Shown: positions 1-10,844, counted from the stretch's first letter. The stretch: DNA of 64,000 nt from Tubulanus polymorphus (GCF_964204645.1 NC_134031.1:4571001-4635000); one strand, 5' to 3'. Numbers and translations: made by a program. The notes: generated from the letters alone by a model not told the origin.

Positions 1-4
1 ACAG

Positions 5-452
5 CGCGTTCATGTTCGAAGTGAAGTTGATTCCCGTGTACCGATCGTTGAATCAGGGCTCGTGGTCGCTGCCGTTAGAGAACGTCAGCATACCGCACGT
101 GCGGCCGCTGATCGACCTACTCGAACGCGACGCCGACGAAGTGATGTCGCTGACGCCGTGGGAACAATCGGACCCGCACTGCGGCGTCGACATCATTCTC
201 GCGCACCTCGACACGGCGCGAATCATCTGCGAACAAAGCGAACTCTATAAAGTGAAAGCGAACATTTGCATGTCGAAGTTTTCGCCGGACGTCGATTTGA
301 CGGAGATGTCGTCGTGCGCGTTTCAGATGCGTTTGCTGTTCGGCTCGCGCGGAGCTCACGCGCCGCCTGGCGAGCGGTATCAGAAGTTTCAACAAGTTGT
401 CGCTCTACTTTCCGAGCGTTGCGAACCGCGACAAACGGAATCGTCGTTATAG
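5..452 (+). CDS. NSP-family (BCAR3/SH2D3) adaptor, C-terminal exon (partial)
   Basis: The window opens inside the last coding exon; bases 1-4 (acag) could be the splice acceptor. The frame runs to a TAG at 450-452 and gives about 148 residues. The pattern SLNQGSWSLPLEN, then a leucine-rich stretch, then CAFQMRLLFGSRGA and a final ERYQKFQQVVALLS helix with CEPR near the end is typical of the Cdc25-like C-terminal domain of NSP proteins, which bind p130Cas-family scaffolds and act in adhesion signalling in the cytosol. The exon is much richer in GC than the DNA after it. The SH2 domain would lie outside the window. Which NSP paralogue it is cannot be told. A degraded piece of this exon recurs at 4557-4616. 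Family recognition is from memory of the family, not a search. Confidence 0.75.
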
Positions 453-2157
453 AATACAGCGGTGTTCTTACAGGTCTTCGGAAGTTTTTGAAAATGGGAA
501 TTTTTTTCCCAGGACTCTGAAAATTTTGTTTTATCCATCGTGGCAATGAAAAAGGTATGAAAATCAGAAATTCATGGGTGGATCATGAGGCCAATTTTGA
601 AGGATCGTTCACATCTCAATAGGGCGCTTTGATGTCCTACGAGGCAATATTAGGCATTCACCTGCACTGAAATGCACCAATTATCTTAGTTGACAAAATG
701 GAAAAGGGCACTCAAAAAAATTTATGGACTACAAGTCTCACACGTCCCCTGGATCCTCCCATGAATATGGTCTCGAAATAAGAATTTTCCTTCACTTTTG
801 AATAATAACAAGCCAGGGAGTCGTCACTTACCAGATAGCACATTCATCATAGCAACTACACATTTTTGAGAACAATCTTTATGATAACACTTGGTCAATG
901 GTGCCAATTTACTTTAATCGAGCATCTATATGAAGAAGGTTGGGGATGTGAAACTATGGGGATTTATAATCTGTGGGTATGTAAAATGAAATCTTCATTT
1001 TATAGAATACGTTGTTAGTACAGCGTAGAACCTTGTTACATCAACAATGCATTTTGGATAACACAAACATAAAATTTTAATGCGTGCAACAAATTTCTAT
1101 TTACTGGATTTGGATGAGCTGCTGGTAAGTTTGACTCTAAATCGAGTTAAAATTTCATTGCTCAAGTCGAACTATGGAGCTACGTCTTGAGTAATAACAT
1201 TTGACTAGAGACTTGAAAATCAACTAATTTTGATCGAATTATCTGATCTGATAACTGTGGATTGGTTTCTGGGATCACGTGCAACTTCAATTATTGGAAG
1301 TGAACAGATTTTTACTAGCAGCTATAACGGGGTCGCCATTTTCTGGTTCACGAATGTTTTTATAACGCGACGTTACGCCGCGTTTTTGACGTTATTATAG
1401 TTTATATGAAATAAAATGTGCATGATTTTTATATACCGTCAAATATATTTGTATTGAGATTAATATTGTAACTTTAACTATAAGGTTTTGTAATATCTGA
1501 TTGCATTTAGAGTCTCTAATTATATGCTCGTATACTGAACCCAGTATTTACTCCGTAGCATTGTAAACTGGTTCCGCAAAGATTTCAGTTAGTATTTCGC
1601 TATGGACTTAGATTGACTGAGCAAAACTTCACAGTGTGAAAAGGATTTCATTTTTCGAGATTCCACCGTGCTGCTGAAAAAATGAACAGATTTTTAACTC
1701 AAAAAATCATGCGGAACTGGTGCCCAGAACTGTTGAAATGAAATGTCCTGCGATTTTGTATTGCATGTGCATATAGGCTACTTAATAAAATTAAACATTT
1801 ATGTATATTGTTATGTATTACCGTATATGTATTACCATTTGCTTTATCACATAATTGATTGATTTTGTTTTAATTTTATTACCAAAGCTGTTAAATAGCG
1901 TAACACTACCTTTGCTCTGCCATGTCTACACACAATTGGCCAAAATTCTAGTAAAAAAAGAAGGTTTCTCGGAATGAGTCTTGAAGGTATTGACGATTTT
2001 GAAATATCTAGGGAATATTGAAGCAAATGGCAATTCCTTGAAAATGTGGCAAAGATTGAATGGTGTAAACTTATTCAGATCTACCTCTAAAATTTCCATG
2101 TGCAAACAAACTTCTACATTCAATGTAATGCTTTTTGACCATATGTATCTAGTCATT
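453..2157. other. Spacer after the NSP gene; left end of duplicated unit 1
   Basis: No convincing coding sequence. The stretch from about 810 to 1330 (including CATCAACAATGCATTTTG near 1040) matches 15600-16110, so it belongs to the tandem unit described below. In unit 4 the corresponding stretch follows the Wnt4-exon fragment directly; here that fragment is absent. The remainder is AT-rich and unique as far as can be seen. Confidence 0.55.
1410..1415 (+). terminator. Possible poly(A) signal for the NSP gene
   Basis: AATAAA about 960 bases after the NSP stop codon. It is one of the first clear plus-strand signals downstream; a long 3' UTR would be implied. Weak on its own. Confidence 0.3.
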
Positions 2158-2640
2158 ATCCGTTATTGATGTAAACCGGCAGAAATCAAAACGTTCAGAT
2201 TTTAAATCTTTGTACGCAACTCAAAATCAAGATATTCCCAGTATGAAAACATAGCTGCATGTGTTATTTTATGCGTTATTGGCTGTGTGTGTATGTATGT
2301 TTTTCATATAACATTGTTATAAATGGAACCTTACAATAAAAAGCTATATTCAATAAATACTTTGTCTTAGTGTTTGTGAATTCGGAGTTGCGAATGAGAA
2401 CGAATGTTGTGGTTGTATTTTTTTTTTCATTAATCATAACTGTGATTATCTTGTAACGTAACGCTTGCAGAACCGATTGCGTCCAGCGTGTTGTCGAGTT
2501 CTGGCGCCAGATTGCCTCATTCTGTGGGTGATTATGATTCGTTTTTAAAAGCGTTTCCCTTCGAATCTTCAGGACGTATGAAAATTGAAAAAAGGCCCGA
2601 AAGCAACACATTTGCATCATGTATTTCATTATGACGAAAA
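2158..2640. repeat. Unit module, copy 1 (3' flank of toxin copy A)
   Basis: Begins with a segment containing ACCGGCAGAA and continues through CCCAGTATGAAAAC and a GTTATAAATGGAAC element; it aligns with 10015-10840 and 16226-17037 and, more weakly, with 4617-5041. It lies downstream of the minus-strand toxin gene in every unit. The (TCTG)n tract seen in units 3 and 4 is missing here. The poly(A) signal at the equivalent site in the other copies is mutated here. Confidence 0.7.
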
Positions 2641-2718
2641 ATGATTTTTACTTCTATATCGAAGGTCAAGTCATCGTATCACGATAAGACCTGTCACCGG
2701 TAAGGATTCGAATGAGAA

Positions 2719-3340
2719 TTAATTCTGTTCGCAACATACTGCGACCGCAATCGGATGCTCTCCACACTTACGCCATCCACTTAAGCAGCTTCGTACGATG
2801 AACCTTACACCAGACACTTAAGTACCGACATCGGAATCACATCGACACGTCAAATCTCTAGTGAGTCTTTCGTGAAACAAATCTGGAATAAAACATGCGA
2901 ATACATAAAAATCAGGGTCCGATTCGACGTGAGTTGGATTAATTGTGACTTGACGAAAGACGATTTCATTACAAGCCTGAATGGAATTCGCTAATCTATT
3001 GAGGAGAAGCGATATTTAGAAATCCTTGCTTACCGTCCATAGATGCCACTCCAGCAATGACTGATGCGACTGATGCGACAATCAAGATTAAGACCTGTAA
3101 CGAAATGAATCTGTAATGCAATGTGGGTTCAGCAGGCCCACATTCGAACGGACCACTAAGTTCCACTTAAATGAAAATCGAACAAAAACAAATGGCCAGT
3201 TCAGTATCATATGATCAATTACAGGAAACCACTTGAGCTTTGAGTAGTTTTTGAGTCAAAATGGTTGAATTTCAATCCGTTGAAATCTGGATATCGAGTC
3301 AACGTTCAAAGGAATTTGTTATTGGTTTACTTACTTTCAT
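2719..3340 (-). pseudogene. Toxin-like peptide gene, copy A (broken)
   Basis: Three exons in the same order as the intact copies: a start exon of two codons (3335-3340, donor GTAAG), a signal-peptide exon (3034-3094, six bases shorter than in the other copies) and a terminal cysteine-rich exon beginning at 2882. The terminal exon keeps the first C-x-C pair but then has an in-frame TAA at 2818-2820; beyond it the same frame still shows the later cysteine positions and a stop at 2719-2721. The poly(A) hexamer of the other copies is changed here. Nonsense codon, shortened leader and lost signal together suggest a decaying copy, the oldest of the four. A truncated product cannot be excluded. Confidence 0.7.
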
Positions 3341-3483
3341 TTTGTGAATTCATTTGACTGCTTTTCGGCACTGAAAACTCGAATAAATACAGCCTGAATT
3401 TCATAGTTTCTAGTGATTTATGATAAATGATGACGAATGTTGCGAATGAACGTTTATAAACATGAAATGCGAAATCCTTTCCT

Positions 3484-3570
3484 TATACGCGTGTGACAGC
3501 CACTCACATGCACCAGTTGTTTCGTAGTCTGGAAACCGGATTAAAGGATTATTACTTTTTGATCTAGGGT
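3484..3570 (-). promoter_or_regulatory. Conserved upstream block of toxin copy A
   Basis: A block containing GACAGCCACTCACATGCA and TTTTTGATCTAGGGT that recurs at 5911-5992, 11872-11945 and 18054-18122. In all four units it sits about 133-145 bases upstream of the toxin start codon. It may be a shared promoter element, but common descent by duplication explains the similarity just as well. Confidence 0.4.
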
Positions 3571-3935
3571 AGGCCTATACCGGGGATCCCTTTGGTGAAA
3601 ATGCTTGAAAATCTGATCACCCTGGATGAACAAATGCAGGAATCAATGAGCTTCAAACTCACAAAAATCCTAGAACTTGTCATGAGTTACAGTTGCAATA
3701 GATTCCGTGGTACCAGTATATGTGGAAACGTTTTGGCTGGGGAGATGCCCCAGAATGTCATGAAGTTTGAGGTTGTCGGGAATTTGTGAAAAATCCGAGT
3801 CGCTTCCCCATGAAAGTAACAATATTTTGACAAGTAAACGATACATTGAATGTAATACTAGTGAATGATATAACAATTTTTTGGTTGAATCAGGTGGTAG
3901 ATCATAATGAAAGCTTTTCAAGTATATAGACGAAA
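3571..3935. repeat. Distal 5' flank shared by toxin copies A and B
   Basis: Aligns with 5993-6185 plus 6487-6600, including CCCCAGAATGTCATGAAG and AAAGTAACAATATTTTGACA. The 65-codon open frame inside it is not conserved in the sister copy, so it is not treated as a gene. The sister copy carries a 301-bp insertion that this one lacks. Confidence 0.65.
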
Positions 3936-4174
3936 TCTGTCTGGCTCAATCCCAGAACACGCGTACACTTCCGACGATTTTGAATTAGTTCAATATCCGC
4001 TTTAATAATCGGATGCGTAATAGCTTGTAAAAATATCAATCTTCGATTCCGTCCCTAACATGCCAGATGACGGGCCTGCGTGTCCCATCGTTGCTGGGAT
4101 GATATGGCAGATAGTTCTTATCCTATAATCTTAGCGTAAACTTGTTATTATTTGTTGAATAATGTCCAAAGTGG

Positions 4175-4320
4175 ACTTTGTCTTACAGTTGCTTCTTTTC
4201 TGGCGCCGCGAGAAACGTCCTGTATTTCTTGTTCTGATCGCTGAGTTCTCGATGGTATCGAGTTTGGGCGATTGTTCGAATGCCTCGCTTCAAAAACACG
4301 TAACATTTTCTAATTGGTCT
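4175..4320 (-). pseudogene. Degraded Wnt4 3'-end fragment, unit 1/2 junction
   Basis: Contains TCTTACAGTTGCTTCTTTTC and GCGAGAAACGTCC, matching the 3' flank of the true Wnt4 last exon (20188-20290), and ends in a diverged version of the Wnt4 stop region near 4290. Shorter and more diverged than the fragments at 9797 and 15390, in keeping with an older duplication. It cannot encode protein. Confidence 0.6.
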
Positions 4321-4530
4321 GAGTTACGTTTCTAACCAAACAGATAGGGCAGCTAGGATATCTGTCTTCGATCAGGGCGCCAAACATGCAAGATACATAG
4401 TTTGAAACAGACATTCCTATTCCAGAAAGAATGCAGGTTTCAAAAGACTCGTGTGTGACTTTAGTCGAATCTTTTTATCTCCTCGGGATAAAATCAGAAT
4501 TTCCGAGATGAGGTGATTGAATCTGATTAC
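4321..4530 (-). repeat. Copy of Wnt4 intron 3 sequence at the unit junction
   Basis: AGGATATCTGTCTTCG and the stretch around GATGCAGATTTCGAATGAC in the Wnt4 intron (21545-21700) have recognisable, diverged counterparts here. This suggests that the duplicated piece once ran through the Wnt4 last exon into the intron before it. Similarity is moderate and was judged by eye. Confidence 0.4.
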
Positions 4531-4556
4531 AACGGTTCACCGCTCGCCGAGTCGGG

Positions 4557-4616
4557 GAGTCTCTACCGTTTGAGAACGACAGTACACCACAAGTACGATC
4601 TCTGATCCGAGTGTTT
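4557..4616 (+). pseudogene. Fragment of the NSP last exon at the unit junction
   Basis: About 35 of the first 48 bases match the NSP exon at 66-113. In the matching frame it reads SLPFENDSTPQVRSLI against SLPLENVSIPHVRPLI in the gene. It is too short to code for anything and lacks exon borders. With the neighbouring Wnt4 pieces it marks a junction at which ends of both flanking genes were joined. Confidence 0.55.
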
Positions 4617-5041
4617 AACTAAATCTAAATATTCCCAGTATTCTAGCTATATATATATATATATATGCTAATGTTGCTGGATGGGTTACTTTTATAGCCG
4701 CTCGTCTATGTACAACACTGATATAAATGGAAGCGTATTACTATTTCAAAATTAAAAGAATGGTCTCACTGGCTAAACTTTTTGTCTTGCCTTTGGGCAC
4801 CATAGAAGCGAAGCAGACGGAATATTTTAACTAATTTATAATCATAACCTTGTTTAAGACTCTCAACGACGTTGGTCAGTCACTCCGTGTCGGGATCTGG
4901 TGCAAAGTGTCGACGATCGTGCAGTGCAAAATACACTTGTTTCGTATTGAAGCTTTTTCAAAAGTCTTGTTCTTCAGAGAACGTATTTAAAATGCACAAA
5001 AGTAACACACGTACATGTATTTCATTATGACGAGAATGATG
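4617..5041. repeat. Unit module, copy 2 (3' flank of toxin copy B)
   Basis: Aligns with the modules at 2158, 10015 and 16226: TTCCCAGTAT, ATATAAATGGAA, the region around GGGATCTGGTGC and TTCATTATGACGAGAATGAT. A short (TA) run lies at 4646-4666. No coding potential seen. Confidence 0.6.
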
Positions 5042-5047
5042 TTTATT
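5042..5047 (-). terminator. Poly(A) signal of toxin copy B
   Basis: AATAAA on the minus strand, 66 bases after the stop codon of copy B. The same hexamer stands at the same distance in copies C and D. Confidence 0.6.
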
Positions 5048-5113
5048 TTTTTTCAAATATTAGCCCATCATAACGAGGCCCGTCACCAGAAAGGGTCCAT
5101 ATAACGATTAACC

Positions 5114-5776
5114 CTACTGTTTGCAACACGTCGCAATAGCAGACGGATTACGCCTAGCGCATTTATGCCATCCACTTTTGTGGCAGCCCAAAAAGTAGAA
5201 AGTTGTACCAGTCAGCGTATTACCATGTGGAGATGGTCCATCGGAATCGCATCGGCACGGGACACCTCTTCTGAATCGCTCGTGAAACAATTCTGGAATG
5301 ATACACATGCACAAATATAGAGAATCCCACACTGAACGAGAAAGATGAAGTCCATAAGTTTGCTTAATGCTAATGATTTATTGATTCGATGTTTCGACTA
5401 TAACCTAATGGTCATTTTCGGGCATCGTTTTCTTGTCTTATCAGTGTGGTATTCTCTATATAATTCACAAGCCTGAATGTGTGGCACTCATTTGTTAGGG
5501 AGTACGCGATATTTGAAAAACCTTGCTTACCTTCAAAATCGTCCTTTGCTGCAACTCCAGCAATGACTACTGCGACTGCGACAATCAAAATAAAGACCTG
5601 TAATGAAATGAATCTGTAATGAAATGTGGGTTCGGTATTGTGAGAAATGCAGGAAACCACTTGAGACGAGGCTTAAGTAGGTTTTGAGTCAAAATGGTCA
5701 AATTTCTATTCGGTGAAATCTGGATAGAGTCAACGTTCAACTATGAAATTTGTTATTCTGGTTTACTTACCTTCAT
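5114..5776 (-). CDS. Sea-anemone type I toxin-like secreted peptide, copy B
   Basis: Three coding exons: 5771-5776, 5531-5597 and 5114-5292, with consensus GTAAG donors and CAG acceptors; they total 252 bases (83 aa). The product has a hydrophobic signal peptide from exons 1-2, a short charged propeptide ending in a dibasic site, and a mature domain of about 50 residues. That domain has six cysteines in the pattern C-x-C-x21-C-x7-C-x10-CC, with an Asp-rich turn after the second cysteine, a Gly-Trp-His between cysteines 3 and 4, and a basic C-terminus. This is the framework of the anemone neurotoxin family (Pfam Toxin_4), whose known members slow inactivation of voltage-gated sodium channels. 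Of the four copies this is closest to classical toxins. Activity here is inferred only; a defensin-like or signalling role is possible. Confidence 0.8.
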
Positions 5777-5824
5777 TTTGAATTCAGTGGACTGCTTTTC
5801 GGCACTTCACAGCTTTATTTCTAC

Positions 5825-5830
5825 TTTATA
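5825..5830 (-). promoter_or_regulatory. TATA box of toxin copy B
   Basis: TATAAA within CTATATAAAG on the minus strand, about 50 bases before the start codon, implying a 5' UTR of roughly 20 bases. The other copies have a TATTTAT variant at the equivalent place. Confidence 0.55.
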
Positions 5831-5910
5831 TAGTTGTTTCTAGTAATTTATCATAATGATGATGACAATGATCGTTTCTAATGATGAAAATCAGATAATC
5901 CTTTCCTAAT

Positions 5911-5992
5911 ATGACAACCACTCTCATGCCCCAGGCGAACTACTTCATAGTCTGGTAACAGGATTAAAGGATTAATGCCTTTTGATCTAGGC
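5911..5992 (-). promoter_or_regulatory. Conserved upstream block of toxin copy B
   Basis: Counterpart of 3484-3570, 135 bases upstream of the start codon; keeps GACAACCACTCTCATG, GATTAAAGGATTA and TTTTGATCTAGG. Confidence 0.4.
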
Positions 5993-6185
5993 TACCAGGG
6001 ATACGCCATCTTGGTGAAAATGCTTGACATTTAAATAATTCATATGAAACTCACAAATATCATGAGCTAAAATTGATTCTGTGCTTATGAAATACGCCTA
6101 GGTGTATACTAGTATATGCAGAAATTTTCAAACGATTCACTAACGAGTTTTGGCTTTGGACGCCCCAGAATGTCATGAAGTTTGA

Positions 6186-6486
6186 AGGCGTTTTCATTTC
6201 AGCAACTCGTATCAAATCGCTTTGCTCCGTCGATTACTATCGCGTGGTACAAATCGAATCGAAATATTAAAATGACCCTACCCTCTAGACCCTTAACTCT
6301 AATATTGGAAAAGCTGCCATTTTGTTTTTTGATCGATCGATGATCTCTAATGTCAGACGCCATCTTGCAAATCGATCGAAAGCGCCGTGAGGAGCGATTT
6401 GGTACTCGCGTTGGCACTTATATGGACGTTGCAAATCGTTGTGAATTCGTTCAGTGTTGATACGAGTTGCTTAGATAAAAACGCCT
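6186..6486. mobile_element. 301-bp inverted-repeat element (MITE) with TGA target duplication
   Basis: Ends in imperfect inverted repeats: AGGCGTTTTCATTTCAGC on the left and AGGCGTTTTTATCTAAGC on the right when read inward, both followed by AACTCGTATCAA. The bases TGA flank both ends (6183-6185 and 6487-6489). The sister sequence near 3770 has the uninterrupted site with one TGA, so the insertion is directly visible. There is no transposase frame. The family is not known to me; a three-base duplication recalls the PIF/Harbinger type, whose usual target is TWA. Confidence 0.75.
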
Positions 6487-6600
6487 TGAGGTTGTCAGGA
6501 ATTTGTGAAAAATCCGAGTCGTTTCCCCTTGAAAGTAACAATATTTTGACAAGTAAATGCTACAATCATGAATGTATATAATACTATAGTGAACAATGTA

Positions 6601-7344
6601 AAGTGAATAATTAGCTTGATATATCGAATAAAGCTGAAGGTCAGCGATAGTGGAATCTTGATAGGTTTATACAATCAGATACTGTGTTCACCTACGGTAT
6701 AATCATTGAATTTTCAGGGGGTTATTGTGAAAAATGACGATATTTGTGGAAAGCTAAGATCCACCAGGTTCACCAGACGTAAAAAATGTATTCGTTACGA
6801 TCTGTTGTCGACAGATTTCGACTAAACTCATTATGATCAATCATTCAAATAATTCATTAACTCATTAATTCAATCATAAAATTGCGACGAATAGAGAATA
6901 ATCGTTTTATGATACTTTCTAAGCGAGTTGACACATATACCCGTCGTAAATTAGGACACTTTACAGCAGATTACAGTCAACCAGTCGAGTAGTTACTACG
7001 TAAAGTGCATTTAAAAGGATAAGCTATGATTTATGAATCGGGGATTATTCTTATAGTATCATTTATCAAACCATATATTCATAGAATAGATGATTAAAAT
7101 TACCCTGTACATGTTGCAATGATTATTATGAATACCTTTAGGCGGTTTCAAAAGGTAACGGGAAACATGAACTTTAAGTTTTCAAAATTGTATTCTGGAC
7201 GAAAGCTACTACGCGAATCCACGCGAATTGTCCCCTGTTCGTCAAATGGAAGCATCAAATTTCTACTTCAGTTAGCCACTTCTTATATCTGGGACCAGTT
7301 GCTGAAAGGTTATACGGGCGTCCATGGAGTTTTTATTTGTTTTT
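6601..7344. other. Non-coding stretch upstream of toxin copy B
   Basis: AT-rich. Near 6960-7130 there are diverged matches to the DNA after the (TA)n tract of units 3 and 4 (for example AAGGATAAGCTATGATTTATGAATCGGG against the region near 13335). No gene is seen. Confidence 0.4.
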
Positions 7345-7515
7345 CGATCTTAAAATAGGGATTGACCCTGTTATTTATTTGGTTGGTAAATATCGTTTGA
7401 ATTTTTTGATTGAGTGTCCTTACAAACCCACCACCCCTGCCGGGAGCGAAACAGGGTGTTTGATTTTGAAATCAGAAATCGAACTACAGCTATGTGGATA
7501 GTTGGCATAGAGACA
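7345..7515. repeat. Dispersed repeat, copy 1
   Basis: Contains GGGATTGACCCTGTTATTTA, ACAAACCCACCA and GTTTGATTTTGAAATCAGAA. The same order of motifs occurs at 44872-45010 (same strand) and 49690-49855 (opposite strand). No coding potential; family unknown. Confidence 0.6.
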
Positions 7516-7729
7516 GTTAAAAAATTCATTGTTACTATGGTATTCATGCCGGGTCTAAGCTTGTTCAACTTATGAAACAATGGAATAATGTTACACCTGA
7601 GCTTCAAAACTGCGATTCATTTTCCCTTTTCAAATCTAGAACCTGCTTTAATAAATACCACTCCAATGTTCTTAGTTCATCCGTAATAAGACAAGCGTTG
7701 TAGTAATGAACCTCTCGGCGATGTTGTGC

Positions 7730-8950
7730 GGGATCTGTCTTTTTAGGCCGGATCTTCCAAGGCTCCCGTATATAACTTAACGACTTCTTAAATTATATAC
7801 TCGTTTATTATCTCTTGACTAGATGTATAAATCTCTTCCCCGGAGCTCTGTTCTCTCAAATCTCTAACTTTCTTAAACCCTTTTAAACCTTTTTTAACAA
7901 CTATAAACGCTCCCTTTTTATATCATTTTCCCTTTAGTAACGTGTGCAGGCCCTCTCCCATACATGGCTTGGAATTCTCGTGGATTGTGACGTATTCCAA
8001 CATACCCCAATCCATGTATGGGTCATGACGTATCTGCATACGTCACATCTAAAAATATCTTTTTGCACTCATCAGAGTCCATGGCCGCACCATATTAGAT
8101 TTTCCTACGTAGACACGTACGTCACTTCCAGACTTGTTTATTTATATTACTTCTATTTATGTTTATGTATGACGTACGTATCCACGCAGGTTGTCTGGTA
8201 ACTGCAACACTGGCCATGAACTCCAGCTTCCGTACATAACTTAAGAAACCTACTAATATTTTCCCTAAAAGCTTGTTGATATAATTCATGAAAGCCCAAT
8301 GATATATGTTCCGAAAGTCTCCACAATATAGACCTCTTCCTGAGATCTGATTTCTATTCACATAATTTTGTTGATGTAAGTGATTCTGACTGCCCCTACT
8401 GCAACCAAATCCAATCGACAACACATATCCCTCTTCAGTGTCGAGAACCTTCCCTCCAACCTGACTTCTAACCTCCTCACTTCGCTCGATTCCCTACAAG
8501 TACTTCCGTATTTCAACAGATTAAATATGGCGAATAATTGTGAATTCCTACTTTTTGGAAATTCCATTTACAACTATGATTTTAACTCGACAGTAAACTG
8601 TCTTGTCGCTAAATTCATTTCTAGAAACCAAAGAAACTCTAACTGATGATGATAATCATCATCATCATCATCATTATTATTATTATCATTATTATTATTA
8701 TTTACTGTCATCTAAAATCATTTTATGTTATTATTTATCATTATAATTACTATTTTTGTTACAACTCATCATTGCTACCATTATTATCATCATCCTTTAG
8801 TGTAATCATCAGTTTATGTGCATCTATTAATTTTTGATCACCGTCAAATGTCACTGTCATTTCAGTAATTGCTTGTAATGTCCTCTGGACCTTGGCATGT
8901 ATTTATTTTGTATGTACATTTGACTTGTTTAATAAAATTAATTTGTACTT
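7730..8950 (+). mobile_element. Degenerate 3' end of a non-LTR retrotransposon
   Basis: In one frame near 8385-8445 it reads SDCPYCNQIQSTTHIPLQC, a C-x2-C-x8-H-x4-C motif typical of the end of LINE reverse-transcriptase proteins. The rest of the frame is broken. Downstream come an (ATC/ATT)n tract (8646-8702), a T-rich region, TTTGACTTGTTTAATAAAAT and the unit sequence starting at 8955, so the insertion probably ends near 8950. Units 3 and 4 lack it. The upstream border is uncertain. Confidence 0.5.
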
Positions 8951-8954
8951 CAAA

Positions 8955-9277
8955 AATGCCGGGTCTTAGCCTCTAATACTACCACGTGTAATGAATCATC
9001 CTCGTTTGCCAGGCTTCGGGTACCTCCTGATGCGAACTGGCCACGTCATTGTAAGTTTCGAGGGAGGCAACCAATGTTTTGGGAGCGAGGGTAGAACATA
9101 ATCGACTGTTGGGTCGTATTTTTACTCAATAAATTGACCAGATACCGTATATCAGAGTTTTAGTAATAAGCTGCATAGATGTTCATTGCTGTTTGATTTC
9201 ACAAAATCTCTTGTATTTCGTAAATGGATATACAACTTATGGAAGTTAAATTATGTACATATGAAGGTGCATGCACG
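8955..9277. repeat. Unit block shared by units 2, 3 and 4 (copy in unit 2)
   Basis: AAAATGCCGGGTCTTAGCCT through CATAATCGACTGTTGGGTCG aligns with 13975-14175 and 19590-19790, and the part after 9155 with 14870-15010 and 19805-19955. It is the 3' flank of the Wnt4 end carried in every unit. No coding potential. Confidence 0.7.
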
Positions 9278-9470
9278 TATAATCAATTCAATTCAATTCA
9301 AATACTTTATTGACACTAATAAATTTTACATTAAAACAAACATTTTAATGATACGTCAACAAAGTTAAACAAGACAAAGAAATGGATAAAATGATGACAA
9401 ATTATAAAAAATATTAACCATGTGAAAAAATATTCAGGTTAGAATATGAAAAAGTTGACCGGATGCACCT
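9278..9470. mobile_element. Insertion with (CAATT)n and TTTATT end, probable LINE/SINE tail
   Basis: Units 3 and 4 run without interruption from GTGCATACACATA into AGCACAGCCCAGAGC; here about 190 bases intervene, starting with CAATTCAATTCAATTCAAAT and ACTTTATTGACA. This looks like the reversed 3' tail of a retroelement. A similar tail, CAATTCAATCGAATACTTTA, is at 40714. Confidence 0.55.
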
Positions 9471-9796
9471 TAAAGCACAGCCCAGAGCTTGTAGTACGGA
9501 TACACGACTAAAAAGTTTAATACCCGCTTGCCCCATCATCACTAGATACGATTCTATATCCATCGTTGCTGAGAAAATAGTTCTTATCCTGGAGTCTTAA
9601 CTTCAGCTTGTAATTTGTTCAATTATTGTCCAACATAGATTTTGTCTTACAGTTGCTTCTTTTCTGGCGCCGCGAGAAACGTCCTTGCATATTAACTGAA
9701 TTTCATGTTCTGATCGCTGAGTTCTTGAAGGCGCCGGCGTCGAGTCCCTGAAATTCTTCATCAAAGTTCGGGCGAACGTTCGAATGCCTCCTCGGT

Positions 9797-9998
9797 TCAT
9801 AAACACGTATGCTCTTCAATTTCGCGCGTGCATTGTTTACACTTAACATATTGTTCAACACCAGTGACATCGTTCCGTTATCGCTTTCCGCCGGGTTCTG
9901 AATCCACGACCGCAACACATTAGATCACAACCGTTCATTGCTTTGGAAATTTTTATCACATAACCGGCCGTACGCACCCAGTGAGCCAGTTTTATCGT
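9797..9998 (-). pseudogene. Wnt4 last-exon fragment, unit 2/3 junction
   Basis: Corresponds to roughly the last 68 codons of Wnt4 (20335-20545), including the stop region at 9797-9799, with 3' flank matching back to about 9480. A one-base insertion in the run after TTTGGAAATTTTT relative to the true exon shifts the frame; the unit 3 fragment shares it. Homology ends after GAGCCAGTTTTATCGTC, the same breakpoint as in the copy at 15605. It has no acceptor site and cannot be translated as Wnt. Confidence 0.85.
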
Positions 9999-10014
9999 CT
10001 TGATAATGACTGGG

Positions 10015-10351
10015 AGTTGTCACGATATTCCTAGTATGAATCTAATGCTGCATGTGTTGTTCTATGCGTTATTGCTGATTTTGTATGTTCTTCATATAAG
10101 ATTGTTATAAATGGAACCGTATTGGAACCGTAATAAAAGCTTTATTCAGTAAATAAATAAATGAAGATATATCTGTATATTAAATGTTTGTAAAGGGTTT
10201 GCAGATCCTTCGGTCACGTCTAACGTTTTGCGGGGTCTGGCGCCAGATTTTAACTTCGAAGTGCGATCCTAATTTTTTCGATGAGAGCATTATTATTTCC
10301 ATTTGTTGGTTCTCGGGCTTCCGATACCCTTATTCTCGAATTGTCTTTCTA

Positions 10352-10438
<87 letters not shown>

Positions 10439-10840
10439 GCGCCCACGTATCTGCCTTTCAGTAATAAGCCTGGCGCACACCGGCGAGTTTTCGGGCAATT
10501 CTCGAGCAACCGCCAGATTTGCTCGGTGTCGAGCAAAAAGATCGCTCGTCTGTGACATGACCTTGACGATGACCTCCGAACTGAGGGATGGGTTTGAAAT
10601 TCTAAACGTGTCTTGAAAAAATTCAGCTATTTGCCCTAGATTCAACTGAAATACCCAAAATGCAATGGGAACTTACGCATGGGAATTTCAAAGTTTGAGT
10701 TCGAGCCTGAGCCCGAGGACCGTTCCCGCCTATGGCTTGTTTCGTTTTAACGCGTTAACAAATCTTTCCTCTTCAGAACGCATTAAGATTGAAAATACAC
10801 AAAAGCAACACATGTACGTATATTTCATTATGACGAAAGT
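10015..10840. repeat. Unit module, copy 3 (3' flank of toxin copy C)
   Basis: Nearly identical to 16290-17037. The long open frames across 10184-10645 arise from the (TCTG)n tract and are not genes. The module includes CGGGGTCTGGCGCCAGATTT and a stretch beginning GGCGAGTTTTCGGGCAATTC. Confidence 0.7.
10352..10439. repeat. (TCTG)22 microsatellite
   Basis: An uninterrupted run of 22 TCTG units; the sister tract at 16624-16678 is shorter and interrupted by TATG units. Confidence 0.95.
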
Positions 10841-10844
10841 GATC

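Noticed and set aside
8646..8837. Poly-isoleucine frame
   Set aside because: Translation of an (ATC/ATT)n tract inside the retroelement remnant.
10184..10645. Four overlapping 68-123 codon frames (VCLSVCLS / QTDRQTDR), repeated at 16460-16832
   Set aside because: They come from the TCTG repeat; similarity between units is at the DNA level and the frames end differently.
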